From assembly GCA_020740775.1 (NCBI GenBank), contig JAHEWK010000053.1, positions 1 to 53,416 on the forward strand: 53,416 nucleotides of DNA, written 5' to 3'. The DNA is from Ilyonectria destructans. Taxonomy: Eukaryota; Ascomycota; Sordariomycetes; Hypocreales; Nectriaceae. Position numbers and translations under genes: made by a program. Shown here in pieces: positions 44,619 to 53,416 of this stretch (positions are counted from its first letter, which is position 1; each line of letters opens with the position of its first letter). The notes beneath the pieces are model-generated. The model did not search any database and had not been told where the DNA came from. It worked only from the letters and a program-made list of their open reading frames with translations.

Positions 44619-45109
44619 TGGGAGCAGGCAGCACGCGATCTAGAGTATAAGGCAGCGGTTGTCGAGGATGCTGGCGGGGACAGGGCAGATCGGGAGCCGT
44701 GGCTGGTCTACACTGGATTTCCAGTGCACCTACGGGGGCTCCGAGACGCCGAGATCAAGTCATCCTTCGAGCTACCCGCGAAGAAAGATGTACTATCATT
44801 AGGTGGTGGTGAGCCTGGCGATGGAAACCACCGTTATGACGATGATGAGGATGCTGACGGCAACGATGGCGAAAACGGAAACGACCTCAGGCGCATATTG
44901 GCCGCGGCAGAGGCCCTATTTGGGAGCGCCTACATGTTAGTATCGGATAGGTCGCAGGATCGGAAGATGACGCACCAGCGCGCGCAGACGCTGAGTGATT
45001 TCGCTTCTGGCGCCGGCAAGAAGGGAAAGGATATAGCTTTTCGCAACTTCAAGAACCCTTCGACGCTTACGACGTACTTCAGGAAGATGAAAGAGCTACT
45101 GGTGTACTA
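44619..45109 (+). pseudogene. Giant recombinase-helicase gene, part 3a: start of second recombinase unit
   Basis: Reads WEQAARDLEYKAAVVEDAGG, EPWLVYTGFPVHLRGL, then LRRILAAAEALFGSAYMLVSD and FKNPSTLTTYFRKMKELLVYY. The PWLxxTGxP motif repeats that of part 1, marking the beginning of a second recombinase unit. The frame is cut at 45109 by a Helitron and resumes at 46942 with YRVVYREDGHF. Confidence 0.65.
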
Positions 45110-45330
45110 AAATACTTCGAACACCCATTAAGTTGCCAAGGCAAGGGACTTAACGGCTGAATATCCAGCCCGAAGGGTAAATACCGTATACCTGCTATTA
45201 AATTCTCCTGGGGGAACCCCCTAGAACCCCCCTTCAACTGCGGCGGTAACCAGCTGTTAAACCACTTCAAACCTGTAGTCAGGGAGTTGACTGATAGTCA
45301 TAGGGGTCCCTCTAACGCTTCCTAACAGGC

Positions 45331-45552
45331 TCAATCAATATGGCGGTGGTATTTATACTGAGCGCCACGTACCTGTAGGGTCTTCACGTGTACGTGAACC
45401 CTAGCAATCAGCATCTCCTCAACCATCGTTAGATCAGGTAGATTGCCGGGGACTTCCCCGAAGTCAAGGTTGTTCGCAGCGCCAAAGTAGGGCTCGTTAG
45501 GGGCTCTTTCCTTATCTCGACTACCGGTAACGCAGTGGCTGCAGATTTTCAA
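45331..45552 (-). pseudogene. Helitron Rep fragment, DUF6570-like
   Basis: Contains KICSHC, then NLDFGEVPGNLPDLTMVEEMLIARVHVHV and RGAQYKYHRH, the recognisable stretch after the zinc region in many fungal Helitron proteins (compare LTPVEEKLIALN in Helitron B). Followed by nothing of the HUH or helicase domains. Confidence 0.65.
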
Positions 45553-45894
45553 GCTATTTCTCTTTATATCGAATTAATACTCCCGGAAGCGAATACAACT
45601 ATACATCTTATCGTCATTCGGGGCAGTATAGAACTCCCGCATAAGCGACCAATCCTCCTCACTAAGGGCAGGCAAGTTAAGGTCCGCTGTAAAAGGTAGA
45701 TTAACTATCTGATTAAACAGTCGCTCTTAATGCTGTGGCTGTAACTATAGGTTAAAGTTGCCTTTATGCGTATACCGGCCGCGGCGATAACCCTGTGGCA
45801 GTACGGAAGGAGCGGTATTATGGTAGTGGACGATTCCTGCGGTACAGGCGTGTCTAACAGGAGCCGTTGGAAGAGTCCCTTGAGGAACTGGTAT

Positions 45895-46347
45895 TTAAGG
45901 AATCGGCATGCCCAGAACATCTGTTGGCAAGCTAAGGGTAGGGGTGACAGGGGAAGGTCCCTCTACCGCACTTGGGGTAGATGACCCCAGCAGAGGTCTA
46001 GGCAGTCCCTGGAGTGTGGGCGCCAGGCGACGGAATAAAGCAGGCGTGGCAGGAGGTTGTGAGCGGTTTTCAGATGCGGTTGTTAGCGGAGTCCGCCTTG
46101 GAGGCGTCAATTTAGCCAGCAAATCAGTCCTCTTCGTGGCCCTGCGTGGCGATAGCCTTGAGGCGATATTCCGCATGGCGATAACGGCAGCTCGGGATTC
46201 GGCTATCCGTTCCCTTTGGCGTGCCCTACAGCTACTATACTGTCCTGTAAACTTCGTAGGGTCCTTGACGCTTCGAAATTCGACTTCGGGCAGGTCTTGC
46301 TTGCAGGTACGGCAGTTCCGAATTGTCTGGTGTGTATCGTCCTCCAT
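45895..46347 (-). pseudogene. Helitron Rep N-terminal zinc region, relic
   Basis: Starts MEDDTHQTIRNCRTCKQDLP. Four cysteines (CRTC and CSSC order, spaced by VEFRSVKDPTKFTGQYS) are followed by RARQRERIAESRA and a Ser/Thr/Pro-rich tail (LSPRRATKRTD, PPRRTPLTT). Strongly similar to 23153-23491. Separated from the DUF6570-like fragment by about 340 bp of decayed sequence. Confidence 0.65.
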
Positions 46348-46941
46348 CTGGCCGTATATGTATCCACCTCTTACCCACCTAGACTGCTGAATATCGCTCG
46401 GGCAGGGAGACTTTGCCCTTTACAAGTGAGTTATCTGACAGCCCAGTAGTCCAATGCCATAATAGGTCTAGATAGGGAAGTTGTCTAAGGTGGTTAGATT
46501 AGGTTTGATTGATCAGGGAAGGAGGATACTGCACTGTTTGCCCGGAGGCAGGATGCCCGGGGAATATCGAGAGGTGGGTTGACTACAGAGGTGATATGTG
46601 AGCCTAGATACCGTTAGCAACCTGATGGATTTGGCAGATTTCACGGGAAAGGGAAGCAGCCGCCGGTAAGGTGCACAGGGCTTATTCGGCCAGAATCGTA
46701 CTTAGAAACCCAACAAGTTGATTGCATTAAAGAAAAGAAGAACCTGAAAGTGCTTAGAGAGCTTTCCAAGCGAGCAAGTTACCTAGTCAACGGTCAGGGG
46801 TTTGTGGGCCTTCATTTGGTGGCGTTATCAGCGGACCAATTCGTGCACGAGTTGAGTACAGGCCAGGCCAATTAGCCAATCAGAGGAGGTTTTATGCTCG
46901 ATTCTTTCTGACTGAGTAAAAAAAACGCCCTTCGGGCTGAA

Positions 46942-49250
46942 TTACCGGGTAGTGTATCGCGAGGACGGGCACTTCACCCGGGAAGAGGAAGACCAGGTGG
47001 TGCCGCGGGATGTGATCGAACCAACCGATAAGCAGCGGCAGGCGATGGACAAGATGTTCAGCGCACTACGAGAGGAAGACGAGGATAGGGAGGAGGGGAG
47101 CGGCGGCGGCGGCGGTGGTGGTGGTGGTGGTGGTGATGGTGGTAGTGATGAGAGCGAGTCGAGGCTGGCTTGTGCGATTCGTAGGTTCTATGTTGCACTG
47201 ATTTGCCATTCCGTTGGGAGCGTGCCCTTCCGGTCGCCGGTGATCAGCTTCTGTGCCATGCTAAGCCGGAGGAAGCTGAAGAGCAAGGGCGGCGACGGCA
47301 GGAACAACAGGGCGGGTACAGGGAACGATGAGCTGGATGAGGCCGCACGGCGGCGGAAGAAGCTCGGTGGCTGGGCCGATCCAGGGAATTACAACAGCAG
47401 TCTATCGGCACTGGTGTGGACAGCGCAGCTGATACTGTTCGAAGCAGCATGCTTCTATGAGAGGGAAAACGAGGACCAGATTCCTGCTCTGGTAGAGAGG
47501 CTCTGTAAAAAGTTTATGCACCAGAAGGAGGAGACGGTATTCGGCCATATCCTACAGTGGCGGCTCTACCTCTCGGCGGTAGCGAAGTCGGTCATCGCCA
47601 GGAACCAAGCGCGTTGGTCACTAGATGGCCAGGAGATTGACTATCTGGGGACGAAGCTGCACATGAAGCATATATCGCAACTGCTTGTGTCAGAATACAA
47701 GCGGGCTCGTGCGATACTCTACGATGATCTGTTATTCGGGGCGAATGGCATCGTACCAATCGAGGCATGGCGGATGCACGACGATCTGGATGCTGAAGAC
47801 TATGGCGGATCATGGCTGACGGATGAGAGAAACACAGAGCTGCTTCGCGGCACACACAATGCCCTGCTCCGGCAGATCGAGCAGAGAGCGGAGTTGCGCC
47901 AGGTCTTCGTGAGGGATGAGCAAGACGACACAGGCGGTAGCTGCGTGGGGAAGAGAGTATTATGTCGACAGGCGATGGCTGTGTATGAAACACACGTACA
48001 AGAGTTTCTCAAGTCGATGATCCCACTGGGGCACGTTTCGCCAGCACCTCCGTTGAGGGCACCGGAGCTACTTTCCATAACGTACGCCAACAGGGGCCGG
48101 CGCCGCAGCATACTACTATGGGAGAAGATGGTCATGGTATATGTCCGGTACCATAAAAGCCAGGAGCAGACTGGCAAGGAGACGGACAACATCCGTTTCA
48201 TGCCACCACCAATCGCGGACCTCTTGTTGACATTCCTGGCGATAGTGCAGCCGCTACGGCAGACGTTCTTACGCCAGGTCAAGCCTGGGGCACTCTTGTC
48301 GCCGTACCTGTGGTCGACGCTGGATGGCGAGGTCTGGCGGGATGAACTGGTTTCGAAGTGCATGAGCCAGGCGTGCGGGCGCGCCCAGGTGCCCAAGTTC
48401 AAGGTGGCATGGTGGCGGCAGGTGGCAGCATCTATTACAAAGGAGAAGTTCACACCCAAGGAGCGGGCCAATTTCAACATGGAGGACATCGCGGCACCGG
48501 AGGTAGTAGAGGAGGAGGAGCCGATGGCCGACCTGGCAGTGGCGAGCAATCATTCGTTCCGAACCTTCAACCACGCATACGCGGGCTCGACGACGCTGGT
48601 GATGAGCACGCCGCTGCACCGCGCGTACCGGGCGTCGCTGAGTTGGCGAACACTATTTCAAGTCGAGGAACTCCTGACGCAGGAGATAGCCAGCAATGGC
48701 GGGAAGCGTCCGCGGTCGATCGTCGCGGAGGAATCAGAGGCAACGGGGGTGCTGCGCGCTTGCAAGAAGACACGGTTACGCACGAGACCATCGCAAAACG
48801 CAGACGGCCTGGAGGCGATAGCCCGTGCGCTCTATAACAATCCAGACCTACGACTTCGGCGCCCAGGACAGCGAGATGCCATGCTGGCGACCATGGGCCC
48901 AGACGCGGCGGAGCAGGTTGTGGTCGTGCTGGCTACAGGTTCCGGCAAGACACTGATTGCGATGGCCGCAGCCGCGCTCAAGGGGGCCGGGACGACGGTC
49001 ATGGTGCTGCCGGCGGTGGCACTTAGAGGCAACATGCTCGAGCGGCTAGACAAGGTCGGACTCAAGACCATGTTGTGGGCCCCGGGCCAGTCGACGAAGT
49101 CGGCACACCTGGTTCTCGTCTCAGCCGAGGCCGCATGTACGACGAGTTTCCTCGAGTATGCTTACCGACTCGAGTCCCGGCAACAGCTGGATCGGATCAT
49201 AGTCGATGAGTGCCATCTCACCATCACTGCGACGTACCTAAAGAAAGTTA
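46942..49250 (+). pseudogene. Giant recombinase-helicase gene, part 3b: second recombinase core and RecQ-like helicase, truncated
   Basis: Continues with YRVVYREDGHFTREEEDQ and a poly-Gly run (about 47100-47145). RLACAIRRFYVALICHSVG and NSSLSALVWTAQLILFEA parallel the segments of part 1. The second recombinase core keeps Arg (APPLRAPELLSI, 48056), Lys (VRYHKSQEQ, 48155), Arg (WWRQVAASI, 48416), His (SNHSFRTF, 48551) and Tyr (NHAYAGS, 48578). A RecQ-like SF2 helicase follows: RRPGQRDAMLATM, Walker A LATGSGKTLIAMA, MVLPAVALRGNML, LVLVSAEAA and the DECH box (RIIVDECHLTI, 49205). Right after YLKK (49250) the sequence becomes an inverted-repeat segment and motifs III-VI are absent, so the helicase is truncated. 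The open frame runs on to 49354 through foreign sequence. Confidence 0.75.
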
Positions 49251-49680
49251 ATTTTACACTCTTTATCGTTCCTCCCACTTTCACTGAAAGTGGGAGTTTT
49301 GCGTTGCCATTGGCTCAGCACCCCTGCAATTCCCCGCAATCCTCTTTCACCTGAAAGACGGCTCTCAATAAGCAACCCCGATCCAATTTCAAGTCAAAGT
49401 GGGGTTCTAGCCTTTTGATTGGCTGACTCCCTTACTCCCCCTTACGAATCCTAGCCACTTTGGCTCGACCGTCTTTCACTCAAAGGTCACACCCCGGTCG
49501 CCTTCCCCAGGGTACCCCGCACACCCGATTTCGCGGGCACGGTGACCTGGACCCCCGGTCGGCGGGCGTTGGGTGCGTTTGGGTGCGTGCAGTGAAAGGT
49601 GATTTCACTGAAAGGCAAGACCCTGATTGGCCCAAAAATCCCAGAACCCCAGAAACCCCAGGACCCGAGCTCCCGCCATG
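49251..49680. repeat. Inverted-repeat-rich segment that ends the helicase gene
   Basis: A perfect 12-bp palindromic stem CTCCCACTTTCA-C-TGAAAGTGGGAG lies at 49272-49296. GAAAGACGG (about 49354) is inverted as CCGTCTTTC (about 49468), and GTGAAAGGTGATTTCAC lies at about 49592-49608. The repeated CTTTCACTGAAAG-like core suggests a foldback or MITE-type element, but ends and target duplication could not be fixed. Confidence 0.5.
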
Positions 49681-49905
49681 AAGGCGAGAAAAGCAAAAGG
49701 CAAGGGCGACTCTGCTGCTGCTACTACTACTCATTCATAACAATTGATGGTATTATATGATGGATGTAGTAGTAGTATTATTCCAGTCGGTATAAGTTCG
49801 GTTGTTGTTAGATGAACTTGCTTTTTATTAGGTGGTGCACGGACGAAAATGTGGTTTCCTGTCCAGAAAGCAGAATGTCGACAGAAAACGGCGCGTCCTT
49901 TGTAC

Positions 49906-49993
<88 letters not shown>

Positions 49994-50542
49994 AATAGCC
50001 CAATTAAGATATGTGATAATTTAGATCTGTAGCTACATAATAGTCTATTTAGGTTTTTTATTGACTATCTGCTTGGTATTGTAATGTATTAGTGAAGTTG
50101 GAAAAGGCGGTTACACATGCGACGCGGTTACAGGTTTTGTCACCCCCGCTCCAAGGGAGAGGGGGGAGCCTTTAGCTCCCGGTGGAGCCTGCGATCACGT
50201 GTGCAAAAGTCAGCCCCCCGGGTCCACCCCACCTATGTACATGGATCTGTACTTGCGCTATGAAGGCCTCAGAATCGCAAGTGAAGTATGATCAACAGGA
50301 CATTTGTAATCATGCGTTATTGGTTGCAGAAGGAGACGAAAAATTATGTAAAAGAAGAAAGGAGTGAATTATATAAGTCCGAAGACGGTGGCGTAGTAGC
50401 CCTAGAATATAAAAAGAAAATATCGAAATCTATACTACCTGCCCTCTTTATATAGAGCCAAAAAGTAACCCGCTCTCTCTCTCTCTCTCTCTCTCTTATC
50501 TTTCTGATACCATCCTCGTCAATACCACTTCTATCCAGCACT
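49681..50542. other. Gene-free stretch with an AGT microsatellite
   Basis: The main feature is an uninterrupted AGT tract at 49906-49994. A CT tract lies at about 50475-50498, just past the stop codon of the repeat-protein gene and probably in its 3' UTR. Open frames here are made only by the microsatellite. Confidence 0.6.
49906..49994. repeat. AGT trinucleotide microsatellite, about 29 units
   Basis: 89 bp of perfect AGT repeats, followed by AAATAGCCC. Such a long perfect tract is likely length-variable between strains. Confidence 0.97.
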
Positions 50543-51310
50543 CTAGTTCTTGTCGTACTTGCCAGGGTACCACTTCCCATCGTCATGGCCAGTTTCGCCG
50601 CCTTCATATTTTCCCTCATGCCACTTTCCATCGTCCATACCAGTTTCACCGCCCTCATACTTGCCCTCGTGCCAAGAGCCGTCGTCCTCTCTCTTCTCCT
50701 TGCGATCGTATTTGCCGGGATACCACTTTCCATCGTCGTGGCCAGTGTCGCCGCCCTCATACTTCTCGGGCGCCCACTTGCCGTCATCCTTACCAGTCTC
50801 ACCACCCTCATACTTGCCCTCGTGCCAAGAGCCGTCGTCCTCTCTCTTCTCCTTGTCATATTTGCCGGGGTACCACTTTCCATCGTCGTGGCCAGTGTCG
50901 CCGCCCTCATACTTCTCGGGCGCCCACTTGCCGTCATCCTTACCAGTCTCACCACCCTCATACTTGCCCTCGTGCCAAGAGCCGTCGTCCTCTCTCTTCT
51001 CCTTGTCATATTTGCCGGGGTACCACTTTCCGTCGTCTTTGCCAGTGTTTCCGCCCTCATATTTTCCGGGCGTCCACTTTCCGTCATCGTTGCCGGTGCT
51101 GGGACCCTCGTACTTCCCAGGGTACCACGAGCCATTATCCTCTCGCTTTTCCTTGCGGTCATATTTGCCAGGGTACCACTTCCCGTCGTCGTAAGGGGTG
51201 CCGGGACCCTCATATTTGCCCGGGGCCCATGAGCCGTCATCGGCGGCCTTGGGTGTGGGAAGTGCCAGAGCCGTCACGGCAAAGGCGATAAGGGTGAAAG
51301 AGTAGCGCAT
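50543..51310 (-). CDS. Secreted Kex2-type repeat protein
   Basis: 255 residues, no intron. Residues 1-16 (MRYSFTLIAFAVTALA) form a signal peptide with a likely cut before LPTPKA. The rest is five units, four of which end in KEKR, a dibasic Kex2 site. Each full unit of 50-51 residues holds three copies of D(D/N)G(S/K)W-x-x-(G/E)-KY separated by EGGxTGx-type spacers, 14 copies in all. Units 3 and 4 are almost identical, also in DNA, implying recent duplication. Predicted secretion and processing would give several near-identical 45-47-residue acidic, Trp/Tyr-rich peptides. This matches the Kex2-processed repeat (KEP) layout, which includes structural surface proteins, pheromone precursors and RiPP-type precursors. 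No cyclase-type modifying gene is visible nearby, so the final product is unknown. Confidence 0.85.
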   Translation of the reverse strand: MRYSFTLIAFAVTALALPTPKAADDGSWAPGKYEGPGTPYDDGKWYPGKYDRKEKREDNGSWYPGKYEGPSTGNDDGKWTPGKYEGGNTGKDDGKWYPGKYDKEKREDDGSWHEGKYEGGETGKDDGKWAPEKYEGGDTGHDDGKWYPGKYDKEKREDDGSWHEGKYEGGETGKDDGKWAPEKYEGGDTGHDDGKWYPGKYDRKEKREDDGSWHEGKYEGGETGMDDGKWHEGKYEGGETGHDDGKWYPGKYDKN

Positions 51311-53009
51311 TTTGAAGGACTGGATGGATATCCAGAAGAGATCAGAAGAGGCTAGAAGGGTTGTTGTTGGGGTAATGGATTGAGTTGTTGTTCAGAGAGA
51401 TTGATGGTGGTGAGGAGAGGAGGAGATGGTGATGGTGATGGTGATGAGTAGAAACGAGTATAAAGGTAGAACACCTTGGTATCTTATATGCTTCTAAATC
51501 ATTCCTAAGATGTAGCCCTCCTCTTACGCAAGGCTTGATGGCAGATGGCGCAGCTTGCACCTCCAACGCAATTGCATCAACTTCGCCGATCGAGATTCTC
51601 AGGTAGTTCCCGCCACCCCGCTTAGTTGAGGTAGCCCGAGTGGCATAAACTTCCCGAGAGCCTCGTGTCCAGCTGTTGCTGCTATTTTCAGAGCCCCCAA
51701 GTAAGCCTCAGCCAACTCAGTTCTCTGCAGTCGGAAGCCACCGAGGCTCAGCTCCGCCCAAAAATCCTCCAGGTTGGGTAACGTTCCCAGCAGATCAGCG
51801 CTAGCTGCTGCGCAACCTTCTTGGCACCCTCGCAAGACCCCGAGTGGCTGAGCTGGGGAGAAACACCTGTTGGATTGTGACCCTGTATTACGAAACCTCT
51901 GATAGATCGATATCCTGACCTTAGTCAGAGGGGGCGTGAGATGACATAAGCCCCTCTCGAGAAAAGAGGGGGCCGCGAGGCATCCTAGATGAAGACAATC
52001 AACAGATTCAGGATCCACACCCTATTGAGCATTTAATCCCTGGACCGAATGTGCCGTACGCTATCCAACAACACCTTAAAAAATACATTGTCCATTTTTG
52101 GTAAAGGTCGGCAGTGCCACCGCCATCGTATGTCTGCGTGTAAGTACTTGTACTGTATCCTCCTCTTGCGTGCTTGGCCGCATGTGTTTTGCTATTGGCT
52201 TTGAAGCATAAGGAAGACAATTAGTGATAGGCGTGCGCCGCGTCTGACTGTACCAGTAAAAAAAGTAAAGAAGTTCTCTCGTATTCCGGATACATACCAT
52301 GATTATCGCTAAGAATGGACTTGAAAATTCTTTAATGTTTGTCGTAGGGACTAGCGTGTGCCACCGCCCATCACACCATCCAATAATAGTGGCAAGATTA
52401 GTCACGTCATGGTGCTTACAAGCCACACACAGCCACTGATGCAATTTATACATTGTACCGCCAGAACTGCCGTTGGATCAGCGGTGAACTAACCCTATAT
52501 AAGGCGCTATTTGGGGGCCGCTGACCTCAACGATTGACAACTCAGTAGTCGCCCCGGGCTTTCCAAGCACAATAAACTCCACACCGCTTCACTATTACAA
52601 CCTTCCTGAAATCTAAGTGAGCCTGGTACGCTGAGTGTTAATGTTTAGCCAGGTGTATATTGTGATGGTCCCGGCAAGCGCACACAAGTCGGATTTCATA
52701 CCCAAGGTAAGATCCTGATCCAAAATTACACACTGACTCGGCAGTGTTGCTGTGGCTGGATCTCCCGTCCAATGAAATGAAAGGACAACGGTGAGAATGA
52801 GCAAGGACACTTATTTATAGATGTCGATGGTAAATTTGAATTGGCTGTTAAAGTTGGGTAGTGCTCAGGCTGGAATTAACGGAGTTCAATAGGTACGCGA
52901 CGCGGATTGGAGACAAGACCGAGTACATTCAGGCCCAAGCCAATAAGTAGGTATATGAGTAGGCATATGAGTAGGTAAGTAGGTGAGCAGACAACCACTG
53001 CGACTGCAA
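51311..53009. other. Intergenic region between the repeat-protein and methyltransferase genes
   Basis: The first 170 bp upstream of the repeat-protein start is a pyrimidine- and CAC/ATC-rich leader on the minus strand. A 139-codon minus-strand frame at 51599-52018 has no recognisable motif and I do not support it. CATATGAGTAGG-type short repeats lie near 52950. No RNA gene seen. Confidence 0.45.
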
Positions 53010-53416
53010 TCATGCGTCCTCTGGCTTCTGTGCATACACCATGTAGCTGGAGAAAACATCAGTACACCTCGAGACCAATGAAAGCTACCATCGCTCGCGA
53101 GCCATGGACAGAGGAACATTTCTTGGGCTCACTCACTAGGGCCAATACCCGTACATTCTCGGGTTCTTCACTTCCCTCCTCAGGAACGCCAAGAACACGA
53201 CGACCTCCTCGTCTAACCAGCCAAGGCCTTTTTGGAACATCCTTGTGACCATGGCCTCTAATCCGCTAAGGAGGTTCTCCATCTCCCAGGCACCCAGAAG
53301 CTTCATGCGCGGGTCCTTGGGCCACGGGTTGAACGGTAGCTTGAAGACCTTTTGGGTGACGTTCTGGTAGCCTCGTTCCTCAAACCAACCCTTCCAATTC
53401 ATGGGGTCTGTGAGGC
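53010..53416 (-). CDS. SAM-dependent methyltransferase (LaeA/UMTA-like), 3' end only
   Basis: The gene enters from beyond the right edge. The last visible exons are 53416-53137 and 53046-53010, joined over a 90-nt intron (donor GTGAGT, acceptor CAG) that places YYMVYAQKPEDA and TGA 53010 after GYWP. The segment MNWKGWFEERGYQNVTQKVFKLPFNPWPKD, then LGAWEMENLLSGLEAM...GWLDEEVVVFLAFLRREVKNPRMYGYWP and the VYAQKP end are typical of the C-terminus of fungal LaeA/UMTA-type methyltransferases. The SAM-binding motif lies outside the window. Substrate unknown; this large family includes both regulators of secondary metabolism and biosynthetic enzymes. Confidence 0.8.

Larger units (their letters stand above)
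45110..46941 (-). mobile_element. Non-autonomous Helitron, second family, copy 3 (1832 bp)
   Basis: The 5' end is at the right (minus strand TTCAGCCCGAAGGGCG). The 3' part at the left has a perfect hairpin TTGCC-AA-GGCAA at about 45132-45143, and an inverted partner of the 5' motif, CAGCCCGAAGGGT, at about 45167-45179. Removing 45110-46941 joins TAC TA to T TAC CGG, giving an uninterrupted frame (VYYYRVVYRED) and placing the insertion between A and T with no duplication, as Helitrons do. Only relics of a Rep N-terminus are inside. Confidence 0.8.

Noticed and set aside
45079..45270. Small minus-strand frame crossing the Helitron left boundary
   Set aside because: It runs from inside the element into the host gene on the opposite strand, so it is a chance frame.
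37702..49250. Starship captain (DUF3435) reading of the recombinase
   Set aside because: Its core is linked to OrsD-type fingers and a RecQ helicase. I see no DUF3435-type signature and no typical cargo boundary.
50690..51010. Tandem DNA repeats that could be taken for a CRISPR-like array
   Set aside because: Units are about 150 bp, in frame and translate to one protein; the organism is eukaryotic.
50550..51232. Long open frames on the plus strand opposite the repeat-protein gene
   Set aside because: They are antisense shadows of the DDGKW repeats. The minus-strand frame has a signal peptide, regular Kex2 sites and a start in a typical leader.
51599..52018. 139-codon minus-strand frame
   Set aside because: No domain, no splice signals, low-complexity composition and no plausible start context.

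Overview
The window looks like filamentous ascomycete (Pezizomycotina) nuclear DNA, probably Sordariomycetes. Reasons: 46-69 nt introns with GTANGT-like donors and CTAAC/CTGAC branch sites; an HP1 chromatin gene, an Sgf73-like gene, a HET-domain gene, a fungal bestrophin and the end of a LaeA/UMTA-like methyltransferase; and one transposon copy turned AT-rich in the way RIP (repeat-induced point mutation) does. I cannot name the genus from sequence alone. The region is transposon-dense with a few gene islands, like an accessory or subtelomeric compartment.

Layout. (1) 1-10.3 kb: Helitron A, plus strand, broken by an internal deletion and a frameshift in the Walker A motif. (2) 10.3-19.9 kb: Helitron B, minus strand, whose 2150-residue Rep/helicase can be spliced to a fully open frame. 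Both Helitrons carry a related second gene head-to-head with the Rep gene (480 and 340 residues, resembling OB-fold proteins). B also contains a MYND-finger gene inside its apparent ends. (3) 19.9-24.0 kb: hairpins, a solo LTR with a 5-bp target duplication, a nested MITE, a second LTR copy in reverse, an AT-rich RIP-like block and a relic of a different Helitron family. (4) 24.0-35.5 kb: gene island with bestrophin, HET, a decayed SGF73, the end of a third-family Helitron, and an intact HP1 gene. (5) 36.2-37.5 kb: long hairpin and a decayed unknown gene. (6) 37.7-49.25 kb: a giant gene whose domain order is tyrosine-recombinase core, OrsD-type C2H2 region, second tyrosine-recombinase core, RecQ-like helicase. 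It is split by a 3769-bp hAT element and a 1832-bp Helitron, and cut off after the DECH box by an inverted-repeat segment. (7) 49.7-53.4 kb: an AGT microsatellite, a secreted Kex2-type repeat protein gene, and the 3' end of a methyltransferase gene.

How the parts relate. The two Helitrons each pair a Rep/helicase with a putative ssDNA-binding protein transcribed from the shared intergenic region, which would suit rolling-circle transposition. The recombinase/RecQ gene is a nested insertion sink: taking out the hAT plus one 8-bp duplication, and the Helitron at an A/T junction, restores one reading frame, so both insertions came after a working gene. The host-type genes look unrelated to one another, apart from the chromatin theme of HP1 and SGF73.
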